From contig JAOZTN010000130.1 of NCBI GenBank assembly GCA_029942245.1, forward strand, positions 1 to 6,628: 6,628 nt of DNA, given 5' to 3'. The position numbers were made by a program, and so were the translations under genes. Positions 1 to 6,339 of this stretch are shown here, one piece after another. Source of the DNA: B18-G4 sp003648575 (GTDB taxonomy: Bacteria; Bacteroidota; Bacteroidia; Bacteroidales; B18-G4). The notes under the pieces were generated by a model. It saw nothing but the letters and a program-made list of their open reading frames with translations, was not told where the DNA came from and did not search any database. Position 1 is the first letter of the stretch, and every line of letters starts with the position of its first letter.

Positions 1-4
1 GTCG

Positions 5-12
5 TATCTTTG
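5..12 (+). promoter_or_regulatory. Bacteroidota-type -7 promoter box for mnmE
   Basis: TATCTTTG matches the Bacteroidota sigma-70 consensus TAnnTTTG at all fixed positions and lies about 30 bases ahead of the mnmE start, which predicts a very short leader. The partner TTG element near -33 would fall outside the window, so it cannot be checked here. Confidence 0.5.
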
Positions 13-41
13 TATAGTTAACTATCAATCCATCTCTATCA

Positions 42-1448
42 ATGGCTAATCTGAATACATCTGATACGATATGTGCCCTGGCAACTCCTCCAGGCAGTTC
101 TGCCATTGCTGTTTTACGTGTTTCAGGCGAGGGTACGTTCAAAATAGCCAATAAGGTATTTACAGCAAAGAAAAAGGGCTTCAATATTCAGAAGGTAGAT
201 ACACACACATTACATTACGGGACCATACAGGCCAAAGGGGCTATTATCGATGATGTGTTGCTGTCTGTATTTAAAAACCCACAGTCATATACCGGGGAAG
301 ACTCTATTGAGATCTCCTGCCATGGCTCTGCTTTTATTGTTCAACAAGTGCTTGCCTTGCTGTTGGATAGCGGATGCCGCATGGCTCAGCCCGGTGAATT
401 CACTCTTCGTGCTTTCCTGAACCGCAAGCTGGATCTTTCACAGGCCGAAGGAGTCGGCGACCTTATTGCTGCCAATTCGAAAGCATCGCATAAGCTGGCC
501 CTCGACCAGATGCGTGGTGGTTTCAGCAAGAAGATCGGCTCCCTGAGGGATCAATTGATGCAATTTGCTTCACTGATTGAACTGGAACTGGATTTTAGCG
601 AGGAAGATGTGGAATTTGCCGATCGGACTGCATTAAAGAAACTGCTTGTTGAAATAAAAACTGAAGTCCGGCAGCTGGCCGATTCATTTTCAGCCGGCAA
701 TGTATTGAAGAGCGGCATCCCTGTGGCTATCATAGGAAAGCCCAATGTAGGCAAGTCCACCCTGCTCAATGCCATTTTAAACGAAGAAAAGGCCATTGTA
801 TCAGATATCCCCGGCACTACAAGAGATGCTATTGAAGACACTATCGTGATTAACGGACTCGCATTTCGTTTCATCGATACTGCCGGATTGCGCGATAGCG
901 GCGACAAGATCGAAAGTATCGGCATAGAACGTACCTATGAAAAGATCCGTCAGGCCAGGGTCATACTCTACCTCTTCGATATCAACGATACCGATTGCAT
1001 GGAGGTGAAAGAAATACTGGAATCATTTAAAAGGCAACTGGGTGAAGAAAGCATGGATGAAAAGCACTTTATCCTGGTGGCCAATAAAATTGATCAGCTG
1101 GTTGGAACCCCCAGGCATTTTAAGAATATGGTCGAGTTTGAGTGTATTTTTGTTTCCGCGAAGCGAAAGGAGAACATCAGCATGATCTCCGACAGCCTGC
1201 TCAAGGCCGTCGCCATCGACCCTGAAGAAGAAGGAGTCGTTGTTTCCAATGCCCGCCACCACGAAGCCCTTACAGGTGTTTTAGAAGCCATTCAAAGCAT
1301 GGATGAAGGTTTTGCTGCCGACATCCCTTCCGACCTCATCGCCATCGACATCAGAAAAGCCCTGCATCACCTCGGAGAGATCACAGGAGAGATCACAAAT
1401 GATGATTTGCTGGGGAATATTTTTAGTCGGTTTTGTGTGGGAAAGTGA
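42..1448 (+). CDS. mnmE: tRNA uridine-5-carboxymethylaminomethyl(34) synthesis GTPase MnmE
   Basis: MnmE (TrmE), a cytoplasmic GTPase, works with MnmG to build the cm5U-type modification at wobble U34 of certain tRNAs, using a tetrahydrofolate one-carbon unit, FAD and GTP. At 468 residues it is full length. The N-terminal folate-binding domain (about 8-125) starts DTICALATPPGSSAIAVLR and carries YTGEDSIEISCHG at 83-95. The G domain sits inside the helical domain: G1 GKPNVGKST 232-240, G2/K-loop PGTTRD 257-262, G3 DTAG 279-282, G4 NKID 348-351 and SAK 372-374. The protein ends FCVGK with the conserved Cys465; the family consensus is FCIGK, so Ile to Val is a conservative change. The ATG at 42 fits the family N-terminus and follows the promoter box at 5-12. 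It appears monocistronic, since hairpins follow directly. Its G+C content is clearly higher than that of the genes downstream. Confidence 0.98.
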   Translation: MANLNTSDTICALATPPGSSAIAVLRVSGEGTFKIANKVFTAKKKGFNIQKVDTHTLHYGTIQAKGAIIDDVLLSVFKNPQSYTGEDSIEISCHGSAFIVQQVLALLLDSGCRMAQPGEFTLRAFLNRKLDLSQAEGVGDLIAANSKASHKLALDQMRGGFSKKIGSLRDQLMQFASLIELELDFSEEDVEFADRTALKKLLVEIKTEVRQLADSFSAGNVLKSGIPVAIIGKPNVGKSTLLNAILNEEKAIVSDIPGTTRDAIEDTIVINGLAFRFIDTAGLRDSGDKIESIGIERTYEKIRQARVILYLFDINDTDCMEVKEILESFKRQLGEESMDEKHFILVANKIDQLVGTPRHFKNMVEFECIFVSAKRKENISMISDSLLKAVAIDPEEEGVVVSNARHHEALTGVLEAIQSMDEGFAADIPSDLIAIDIRKALHHLGEITGEITNDDLLGNIFSRFCVGK

Positions 1449-1455
1449 ATGAGAC

Positions 1456-1489
1456 ACAGATTATACAAGCGAAGCACGGTGTAATCTGT
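1456..1489 (+). terminator. stem-loop just after mnmE, possible terminator
   Basis: Eight bases after the mnmE stop, ACAGATTA (1456-1463) pairs perfectly with TAATCTGT (1482-1489). Two more pairs (CA 1466-1467 with TG 1480-1481) form after a two-base bulge, leaving a 12-base loop. Imperfect symmetry continues outward (GAAT on the left, ATTC on the right). There is no U-tract, so it could end transcription, protect the 3' end, or be part of a dispersed palindromic element. Confidence 0.45.
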
Positions 1490-1500
1490 TAGTCGAATTC

Positions 1501-1528
1501 ATCCCGCCGAATAAAATGAGGTCGGGAT
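1501..1528 (+). repeat. second inverted repeat downstream of mnmE
   Basis: ATCCCG (1501-1506) and CGGGAT (1523-1528) form a six-base-pair GC-rich stem around a 16-base loop. It abuts the stem-loop at 1456-1489 and the heptamer repeat at 1536, so the three look like one composite intergenic element. No T-run follows. Confidence 0.4.
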
Positions 1529-1535
1529 CTCCTTG

Positions 1536-1594
1536 TCACTGGCTACTGGACACTGGTTGCTAGTTTAATTCCACCTCAAACTCCTTGCACTTTA
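1536..1594 (+). repeat. dispersed heptamer repeat, copy A (4 units)
   Basis: Four 7-base units follow one another: TCACTGG 1536-1542, CTACTGG 1543-1549, ACACTGG 1550-1556 and TTGCTAG 1557-1563. A tail beginning TTTAATTCCACCTCAAAC (1564-1581) follows. The same array-plus-tail order recurs at 5294-5372 and 6503-6576, where the tail reads CTTAATTCTACTCCAAAC. This is the most diverged of the three copies. Nothing else is recognisable in the gene-free stretch 1449-1762 apart from the two hairpins ahead of it. Confidence 0.75.
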
Positions 1595-1762
1595 GCTCTT
1601 ACTTAGTGACCTCCAGGTTTGTCATGCACTCCTCCAGTTTCCTGCACACTATCTCATCACCATTGGCGCAATAGCTTAACTCTTTTAATAAAAACTAAAA
1701 TAATATATATTGAACTAAATAATACCCAGCATTGTTTATTAATACAAGTAATACAATCTAAG

Positions 1763-1950
1763 GTATATAGAACTATTAGAAATCTACTAATTCTGTCAAG
1801 TATCTTATTGACGGCTGCGTGTACTACACAAATAAAAGGAAGGGCAGAAACAATATACATTAATGATAAATTTTACTCGGTAAACGAAGCCCAACCCTGG
1901 GCTGAAGCAGTGGCTGTAAAATTGGAACAAAGATTCGCTGAATAGGTAGC
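1763..1950 (+). pseudogene. remnant of a YtcJ-like amidohydrolase lipoprotein gene (N-terminus only)
   Basis: The reading frame encodes YRTIRNLLILSSILLTAAC, a lipoprotein signal peptide with lipobox LTAAC (Cys codon 1820-1822). It then reads ETIYINDKFYSVNEAQPWA and EAVAVK, which matches the conserved N-terminus of YtcJ-type metal-dependent hydrolases (Amidohydro_3 family: xINGKIYTVDExxPWAEAVAVKDGKI). Homology breaks after AVAVK at 1921: the frame reads LEQRFAE and stops at 1943-1945. In the shifted frame from 1924 the codons read G-T-K-I-R-stop-I-G-S, which recovers the expected continuation DGKIRxIGS with one nonsense codon (TGA 1939-1941). No ATG, GTG or TTG sits at a sensible start. The codon where the signal peptide should begin is GTA (1763-1765), and the only in-frame conventional start is a TTG far upstream at 1619. 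The catalytic barrel, normally 500 or so residues, is absent. This is therefore a decayed gene end. The family assignment rests on about 25 residues but is distinctive. Confidence 0.7.
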
Positions 1951-1992
1951 TTCCGGTATCTATTTATTGATTTTAGAATAATATTGTTTACA

Positions 1993-3368
1993 ATGGTAAC
2001 AGATATGAAAATAAATAAATCTAATGCAAGCAAACAAGTATGTATTGTAGGTGCTGGGCTTGTAGGATCTATGCTGTCAATTTATCTCGCACAAAGAGGT
2101 TTCAGCGTCGATCTTTATGAAAAAAGATCTGATATAAGAAAAATCTATTTAGGTGGGAATCGTACCATTACCATGTCAATATCCAATAGAGGATTCAAAG
2201 CACTTGAAGGAATTGGATTAGCTGAGAAAGTAAGGCAAACCACCTTGCCAAAATTTGGAAGAATGGTGCACCTGAAGGATGGGCGTACAAATTATCAGCA
2301 ATATGGTAGGGACGGAGATTCAATTAATACCGTAAATCGCAGTCAATTGAATTCAATATTAATTGACAAAGCTGTAGATACCGACAAAGTTAATGTGTTC
2401 TTTGAGACCAGATGTGTTGATATAAGACACGAGGATGGCTTGGTAATTTTTAAAAATGAAACATCAGGCGAAAGTTTTTCACATAACTATAATTGGATTA
2501 TTGGTGCTGACGGAATAAATTCTGCAGTAAGGTATATATTGGAACAAAACCTGGATTTTGAATCAAAACTGACCACCCTTAATTATGGATACAAGGAATT
2601 GAAGATCCCTTCCGATAAAAATGGTGAACATATGCTTGATAAGCATTGTGTTCATGTATGGCCAAATGAAGATATTCTCCTGGTTGGACTTCCCTCTCAC
2701 AATGGCATATTTTCGTGTAACCTTTTTATGAGGTATGAAGGAAAATCATCACTTGAGGAGACCAAAACTAAAAATGATTTGGAAGATTTGTTCCTAAAGT
2801 TCTTCCCTTCAGTAACACCTATCATGCCTGGTTTATTCGATGATTACTTCAATAAACCAGAATCAAGGATTGAGACAGTCAAATGTAAGCAATGGAATTA
2901 TAGTGATAGAGTCTTACTTATTGGCGATGCCGCTCATGCCATTGTACCATTTCTTGCAATGGGAATGAATGCTGGTTTCGAGGATTGCACAGTATTTAAC
3001 GATTTAATGGAGGAAACTAGCAATGACATTTCTCGCGTAATTGAATTATTCAGCTCAAGAAGAAAGCCAGATATTGATGCAATCAGCGACCTGTCATTAA
3101 AAAACTTCATGGAAATCAGCTCAAGCTCTGATAACCTATACGACATAGAATGGAAATTGGATAGACTGATCTGGTCACTATTCCCGGAGCATTGGATGCC
3201 TTTATATCCTATGATAGCATTTAATCATATACCCTTGTCTGAATCTATCGGAAGAGCAGCCAGGCAAGGAGAAATTTTGAATATTATATTGTCAAATACA
3301 GACCCGCACAGAATAAAGGATGAAGCTTATTTGGAAGATACAATAAATAAATTTGGAGAGCCCTATAT
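1993..3368 (+). CDS. kynurenine 3-monooxygenase-like FAD-dependent hydroxylase (3' end lost in gap)
   Basis: Members of this family hydroxylate L-kynurenine to 3-hydroxykynurenine using NADPH, O2 and FAD, on the tryptophan-to-quinolinate route. Numbered from ATG 1993, it has the Rossmann GxGxxG (GAGLVG 20-25), RTITMSISNRG from 57, GRMVH 89-93, QQYG 102-105, the DG motif GADG 171-174, YGYKEL from 198, GDAAHAIVPF 311-320 and GMNAGFEDC 324-332. It also has KNF (Asn371) and PLYPM (Tyr405). Arg90, Tyr104, Asn371 and Tyr405 line up with residues I recall as substrate contacts in characterised enzymes. The loop after PF reads LAMG where the family usually has FGQG, so the contact Gln is Met323. About 458 codons are visible against roughly 460 in bacterial relatives, so little is missing. 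ATG 2005 is an equally good start; a TTG at 1984 is less likely. A+T-rich compared with mnmE. The family is certain, but true kynurenine activity is not, so no gene symbol is given. Confidence 0.85.
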
Positions 3369-3468
3369 NNNNNNNNNNNNNNNNNNNNNNNNNNNNNNNN
3401 NNNNNNNNNNNNNNNNNNNNNNNNNNNNNNNNNNNNNNNNNNNNNNNNNNNNNNNNNNNNNNNNNNNN
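3369..3468. other. assembly gap (100 N)
   Basis: Exactly 100 undetermined bases, the conventional filler for a gap of unknown length. It removes the last codons and stop of the monooxygenase gene. The TAA at 3475-3477 that appears to close that frame is in phase only by accident of the filler length. More genes could lie in the true gap. Confidence 0.97.
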
Positions 3469-3488
3469 TTTAAATAAAAGTCAAAATC

Positions 3489-4409
3489 TTGCTAAAACGA
3501 ATTTATCACCGAATTTCGCAATTTATCCATGAGGCCTGGGCTGTGTTGTTACCTGCTTCTTATGCAAAATATGTATATAAAAAAGCAACAGGGAGAAAAC
3601 TAAACCTAAAGGATCCAAAAGATTATAATGAAAAAGTACAATGGCTAAAGGTTTACTCCGACACTTCCCTGTGGACTGACTTGGCAGATAAGTATAAGGT
3701 TCGTGAATATATTGAGAAATGCGGTCTTAAGGAAATTTTGGTTGATTTTTATGGAGTTTGGGAGCGAGCTGAAGACATTGACTTTAATAATTTGCCTGAT
3801 AAGTTTGTTCTCAAAACTAATCATGGTCATGGAAAAAACCTTTTCGTTAGTAATAAAGACCAATTGAATATTAAAGAAACAAGAAAAAAGTTCAATATAT
3901 GGGTTAAGGAGAAATATGGCTTAGTTTCTTTTGAACCACATAATTGGAATATACCAAGGAGGATTATTGCTGAAGAGTACCTTGAAGACGAATCAACAAA
4001 TAAAATTTCCTCGTCCATTGTGGATTATAAATTTCAATGTATAAACGGAGAGCCTGAATATATAACTATTATGTTTGATAGGCCAGATATAAAGGCTTGT
4101 GCCTTTGATATGGATTGGAATTCACTACGGGATCATGCTGCAGGTAACCTGGCAAATGATTATTCAGGGTTGTTGCCTCATAAACCAAAACGACTGGATG
4201 AAATGATAAAGGTCTGCAGAATTCTATCCAAACCTTTTGCTCAGGTAAGGGTCGATTTATATGAAGTTGATGGGAAGGTTTATTTTGGTGAGTTAACTTT
4301 TACACCAGGTGGTGGTTTAGGTTATTTTACACCTGAGTATTTTTTAAAAGTAGGTGAAAAAATGGATTTATCAAAAGTAAAACGAAGGAAAAATCCTTTT
4401 ATCATTTAG
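3489..4409 (+). CDS. TupA-like ATP-grasp protein, probable polysaccharide biosynthesis
   Basis: The 306-residue product matches the TupA-like ATP-grasp family (Pfam ATPgrasp_TupA), named after a Bacillus teichuronic acid locus protein and common in capsule, O-antigen and exopolysaccharide clusters. Its members are thought to couple ATP cleavage to an acid-amine ligation, but the exact reaction is mostly unproven. Family landmarks in order are LKDPKDYNEKVQWLK (40-54), DKYKVREY (67-74), FVLKTNHGHGKN (106-117), IIAEEYLED (159-167), DYKFQCINGEP (179-189) and RVDLYEVDGKVYFGELTF (254-271) with TPGGG after it. This last block holds the Asp and Glu expected to bind Mg-ATP. There is no signal peptide or transmembrane segment, so it is cytoplasmic. 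The start is TTG at 3489: an in-frame TAA at 3471-3473 rules out a start in the gap, and no ATG gives a full N-terminus, although bases beside a gap can be wrong. No other polysaccharide gene is visible nearby. Confidence 0.88.
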   Translation: MLKRIYHRISQFIHEAWAVLLPASYAKYVYKKATGRKLNLKDPKDYNEKVQWLKVYSDTSLWTDLADKYKVREYIEKCGLKEILVDFYGVWERAEDIDFNNLPDKFVLKTNHGHGKNLFVSNKDQLNIKETRKKFNIWVKEKYGLVSFEPHNWNIPRRIIAEEYLEDESTNKISSSIVDYKFQCINGEPEYITIMFDRPDIKACAFDMDWNSLRDHAAGNLANDYSGLLPHKPKRLDEMIKVCRILSKPFAQVRVDLYEVDGKVYFGELTFTPGGGLGYFTPEYFLKVGEKMDLSKVKRRKNPFII

Positions 4410-4434
4410 CTTTCCATTCAGAATTAATTCAATG

Positions 4435-4455
4435 CTTATTGATCGAAGCAATAAG
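4435..4455 (+). terminator. inverted repeat after the ATP-grasp gene, possible terminator
   Basis: CTTATTG (4435-4441) and CAATAAG (4449-4455) form a perfect seven-base-pair stem with a seven-base loop, starting 26 bases after the stop codon. The stem is A+T-rich and no T-run follows, so a terminator role is tentative. Confidence 0.4.
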
Positions 4456-4545
4456 ATCCAAGCCATATTCAACTAGCACTTGTAATATTAAGGCTATGGA
4501 CATGTGTATATCAAGCCCTGGACTTCATAAATGATTTACAAAATT

Positions 4546-4602
4546 GGTCGACCTCACCCGACCGATTAACAGCTGTTTAATCAATAGGATCCGCGCCAGC
4601 GG
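4546..4602. repeat. cluster of three small inverted repeats between convergent genes
   Basis: Three short dyads follow one another. GGTCG 4546-4550 pairs with CGACC 4559-4563. GATTAACAGCTGTTTAATC 4564-4582 is a palindrome spoiled by one extra base. CCGC 4591-4594 pairs with GCGG 4599-4602 around a GCCA loop. They lie at the 3' side of both the plus-strand ATP-grasp gene and the minus-strand membrane protein gene, where a two-way terminator would sit. A protein-binding site is also possible for the central palindrome. Confidence 0.35.
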
Positions 4603-4629
4603 CTTATCCACACTAGCTTGTCTGCAGTA

Positions 4630-5058
4630 TCAATGAGCTAAAAGCAAGATTAGCATGAGAAGGTTCAGAACAAAGAATAATGCAATGGCTTTCAATCTCA
4701 GCTTTACTGGTTCATTTTCCATCAGCATATCAATGAGGATGATCAAGACTGACAGGGTAATGCCAATATCAGCTATCCAGACAATTGTGCCAGCACCGGC
4801 CAGGTGCAGCACTTTAAAGGTAAATGCCAGGAATGTGAACATGAGCGTCACACTAGCCACCCAGATGCTGGCTATTTCTATACCCGAAAGTTGCTTCTTC
4901 CGAAAGGAATACAGCAGCATGACAAACAACAGGACACCCGTTATTCCCCCAACCGTCAGCAGTATATTGGCTCCAGGCCAGTGATTGGTTTTGAACAAGC
5001 TTCCGATGAGAAGCAGCAATACAGTAAGGACTGCATCAACTTTAATTACTTTTTTCAT
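4630..5058 (-). CDS. GldL-like small integral membrane protein with internal duplication
   Basis: A 142-residue, strongly hydrophobic protein with about five transmembrane helices (roughly 7-21, 31-52, 61-80, 91-113 and 121-141) and almost no soluble part. The motif FKTNHWPGAN (22-31), at the end of helix 1, is the FKxxHWPGA signature seen in GldL, the proton-driven motor subunit of Bacteroidota gliding and type IX secretion, and in many small Bacteroidota membrane proteins. It recurs in weaker form as FKVLHLAGAG (81-90) at the end of helix 3, so helices 1-2 and 3-4 look like a tandem duplication. True GldL is longer, has a cytoplasmic tail and sits beside gldK, gldM and gldN; none of these is here, so I do not call it gldL. 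The ATG at 5058 starts MKKVIK directly ahead of helix 1. The gene stands alone, convergent with the ATP-grasp gene. Function unknown. Confidence 0.8.
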   Translation of the reverse strand: MKKVIKVDAVLTVLLLLIGSLFKTNHWPGANILLTVGGITGVLLFVMLLYSFRKKQLSGIEIASIWVASVTLMFTFLAFTFKVLHLAGAGTIVWIADIGITLSVLIILIDMLMENEPVKLRLKAIALFFVLNLLMLILLLAH

Positions 5059-5120
5059 GGCTGATTATATGTTAGTTAAACATAAACATAAAACTTAGAA
5101 ATATGAAAAATATTGTTTTT

Positions 5121-5372
5121 CCTGAGCGAGTTGAATTGGTTAAATCAGTTGAATTGGTTGAATCGATTTCAGTAATAGGGATATTCATATATCTAATTTC
5201 ACAACTATTCAATACCAAGCTTAACTTCTTTGGTCACCGAAGCTTTAGCGAAGGTGAGAGAATTAATCATTAGGATCTCATCATTCAAGGCAGTTGCTGG
5301 CTACTGGTCACTGGTCACTGGTCACTGGTTGCTGGTTGCTGGCTTAATTCTACTCCAAACTTTAGGCACTTT
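5121..5372 (+). repeat. composite dispersed repeat, copy B
   Basis: It aligns in the same order with 6340-6576. The shared blocks are ATTGGTTAAATCAGT (5135-5149), ATATTCAT...TTAACTT (5181-5227, four mismatches in 47 bases by eye), ATTAATCATTAGGAT (5262-5276), CATTCAAGG, then the heptamer array and its tail. Copy B has extra sequence at 5150-5173, which looks like a partial duplication of the GAATTGGTT block, and at 5228-5261, an insert containing CCGAAGCTTTAGCGAAGG. An open frame at 5230-5427 lies mostly inside the repeat and is not a gene. Confidence 0.75.
5294..5342 (+). repeat. heptamer tandem array in copy B (7 units)
   Basis: Seven perfect-length 7-base units: TTGCTGG, CTACTGG, three of TCACTGG, then two of TTGCTGG (consensus YYRCTGG). 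Copy C at 6503-6537 has five units with a single TCACTGG, so unit number differs between copies. Bases 5317-5360, running into the tail CTTAATTCTACTCCAAAC, are identical to 6512-6555. Confidence 0.85.
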
Positions 5373-5539
5373 TGATCACTTGTGGAATGTTCTATTTAGT
5401 ATGTGTTGTTTTGTATGTGCTATTTAAAACACACCTCATGCTATTCATGACATAACACATAAAAAATACCAAATAATAAATAACACATCCCTGGCACACC
5501 ATGGTAAGAGGCAGGCAATCAATAACCCTCAGGTTTTTC

Positions 5540-5563
5540 CATTCAAGGCGTTTGCAGACAACT
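5540..5563 (+). repeat. short degenerate fragment of the dispersed repeat
   Basis: CATTCAAGGC followed by GTTTGCAGACAACT matches the repeat segment at 5282-5305 at about 19 of 24 positions, without a heptamer array after it. It lies in the gene-free stretch 5373-5761. The only other pattern I see there is a direct repeat TTAGGATATT at 5610-5619 and 5636-5645; I see no RNA gene. Confidence 0.35.
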
Positions 5564-5706
5564 GTTTTGATGATTAAACTTGATAGATTCTAAATAAAAG
5601 GACTTATGCTTAGGATATTGAATTAATTCCTAATTTTAGGATATTTAATAAGAGAAATTGATCACCAATAAATCAAAGTTCAGATAACTTTTCCCGTTAA
5701 GATTTT

Positions 5707-5723
5707 TGTGCTCCTATTGCACA
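5707..5723 (+). promoter_or_regulatory. small hairpin upstream of the lipoprotein gene
   Basis: TGTGC (5707-5711) and GCACA (5719-5723) form a five-base-pair stem with a seven-base loop, 38 bases before the ATG at 5762. It could lie in the leader or act as an operator half-site pair. No clear TAnnTTTG box is present between it and the gene. Confidence 0.2.
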
Positions 5724-5761
5724 GAATAAATATTAATTATTGAAACCTCAATCGAATTAAT

Positions 5762-6238
5762 ATGAAAAAATTAATTAAATCAAACATTATTGCTCTTCTG
5801 AGTATTCTTTTAATTTTTCCCTCATTTTCAGGATGTGGTCTTTTTGAAGAAACAATAACTGAATGTGAAGAAGAAGTAAATCAAATTTCCCCTGCACAAG
5901 CAAGGCATTTTCAGGAGGTATGCCAGGTGTGCAATTATGAACCTTATGAGCAACTAGAAGATGTACCAGTTAAAATGGTAATTATGAAGGAGAATTGCGA
6001 AGGGAAGGTTACTGGCATGACTGAATTAGGTGGTTTAACAGAAAGCAATGGCAGTTGGGATTCAAGATATATGGCGACCTTTGATTTCAAAAACAAAAAG
6101 GACAGGGTGTTGGTTAAATATACTATCTCTTACGGAGGACTTGAGCATGTGTACGATTATGTTTATAGATGGGAAGATGTTGAAAGTAGAGGGAGCACTC
6201 CATTTTATCTTTCACGAACCATATATCTGCCCCATTGA
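5762..6238 (+). CDS. predicted lipoprotein of unknown function
   Basis: A 158-residue protein I do not recognise. The start MKKLIKSN is followed by a hydrophobic stretch (9-22) and the lipobox FSGC, so Cys25 should be lipidated and the mature protein of about 134 residues anchored to a membrane, most likely facing the periplasm or the cell surface. The mature part has four more cysteines (35, 54, 57 and 79), including a CxxC at 54-57, which could form two disulfides. Acidic residues cluster just after the anchor (EETITECEEE, 29-38). The C-terminal half (about 100-155) alternates polar and hydrophobic residues, for example DRVLVKYTISYGG and VYDYVYRWEDV, as in a beta-sandwich. The gene is alone, A+T-rich, and bracketed by the two composite repeat copies at 5121-5372 and 6340-6576. 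The ATG at 5762 is well placed just ahead of the signal peptide. Confidence 0.75.
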   Translation: MKKLIKSNIIALLSILLIFPSFSGCGLFEETITECEEEVNQISPAQARHFQEVCQVCNYEPYEQLEDVPVKMVIMKENCEGKVTGMTELGGLTESNGSWDSRYMATFDFKNKKDRVLVKYTISYGGLEHVYDYVYRWEDVESRGSTPFYLSRTIYLPH

Positions 6239-6339
6239 TCCTGTTGTAACAAAATAATTCTTCTCTGGGTATCTGATCATCATCATTTTTAGATCTAATC
6301 CTTCGAGAGCAATGCTATCATTGAATAGTTACTTTTTGT

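Noticed and set aside
551..925. Open frame on the minus strand inside mnmE
   Set aside because: It lies wholly within the strongly conserved G domain of mnmE, has no recognisable domain and a low-complexity Ser-rich product. Shadow frame.
1023..1291. Two minus-strand open frames over the 3' part of mnmE
   Set aside because: Both overlap conserved mnmE coding sequence in other frames and resemble no protein family.
1619..1945. A 108-codon gene starting at TTG 1619
   Set aside because: The first 48 codons read through non-coding sequence and place the lipoprotein signal far inside the protein. Only the part from about 1763 has protein-like content, and it is a broken amidohydrolase end.
1967..1986. 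TTG ... TAATATTG as a promoter for the monooxygenase gene
   Set aside because: The two boxes are only about 9 bases apart instead of about 20, and the -7 box has a mismatch in the TTTG part.
2934..3146. Minus-strand open frame inside the monooxygenase gene
   Set aside because: It overlaps the conserved GDAAH region of the true gene; shadow.
1984..3477. Monooxygenase gene running through the gap to TAA 3475-3477
   Set aside because: The 100 N have no real length, so the phase after the gap is meaningless. TTG 1984 is also a poorer start than ATG 1993 or ATG 2005.
3645..4018. Two minus-strand open frames inside the ATP-grasp gene
   Set aside because: They overlap conserved family motifs of the plus-strand gene and have no family features.
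4630..5058. Calling the membrane protein GldL itself
   Set aside because: It has five helices and no cytoplasmic tail, with an internal duplication and no gldK, gldM or gldN beside it.
4655..5064. Two plus-strand open frames opposite the membrane protein gene
   Set aside because: The minus strand encodes a coherent five-helix protein with a Bacteroidota motif; the plus-strand products look random.
5294..5342. CRISPR array
   Set aside because: Units are 7 bases with no spacers, and no cas gene is present.
5230..5427. Open frame encoding a 65-residue protein with repeated SLVTGHW-type segments
   Set aside because: It is a translation of the heptamer repeat and its flanks; 7-base units give the repeated residues. 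Its equivalent is not kept open in copies A and C.
5387..5461. Inverted repeat TATGTGTT ... AACACATA as a regulatory hairpin
   Set aside because: The arms are about 50 bases apart in A+T-rich sequence with several other partial matches nearby, so chance is a sufficient explanation.
6048..6257. Second open frame overlapping the lipoprotein gene
   Set aside because: It lies in another frame of the lipoprotein gene and lacks a signal, domain or plausible start context.
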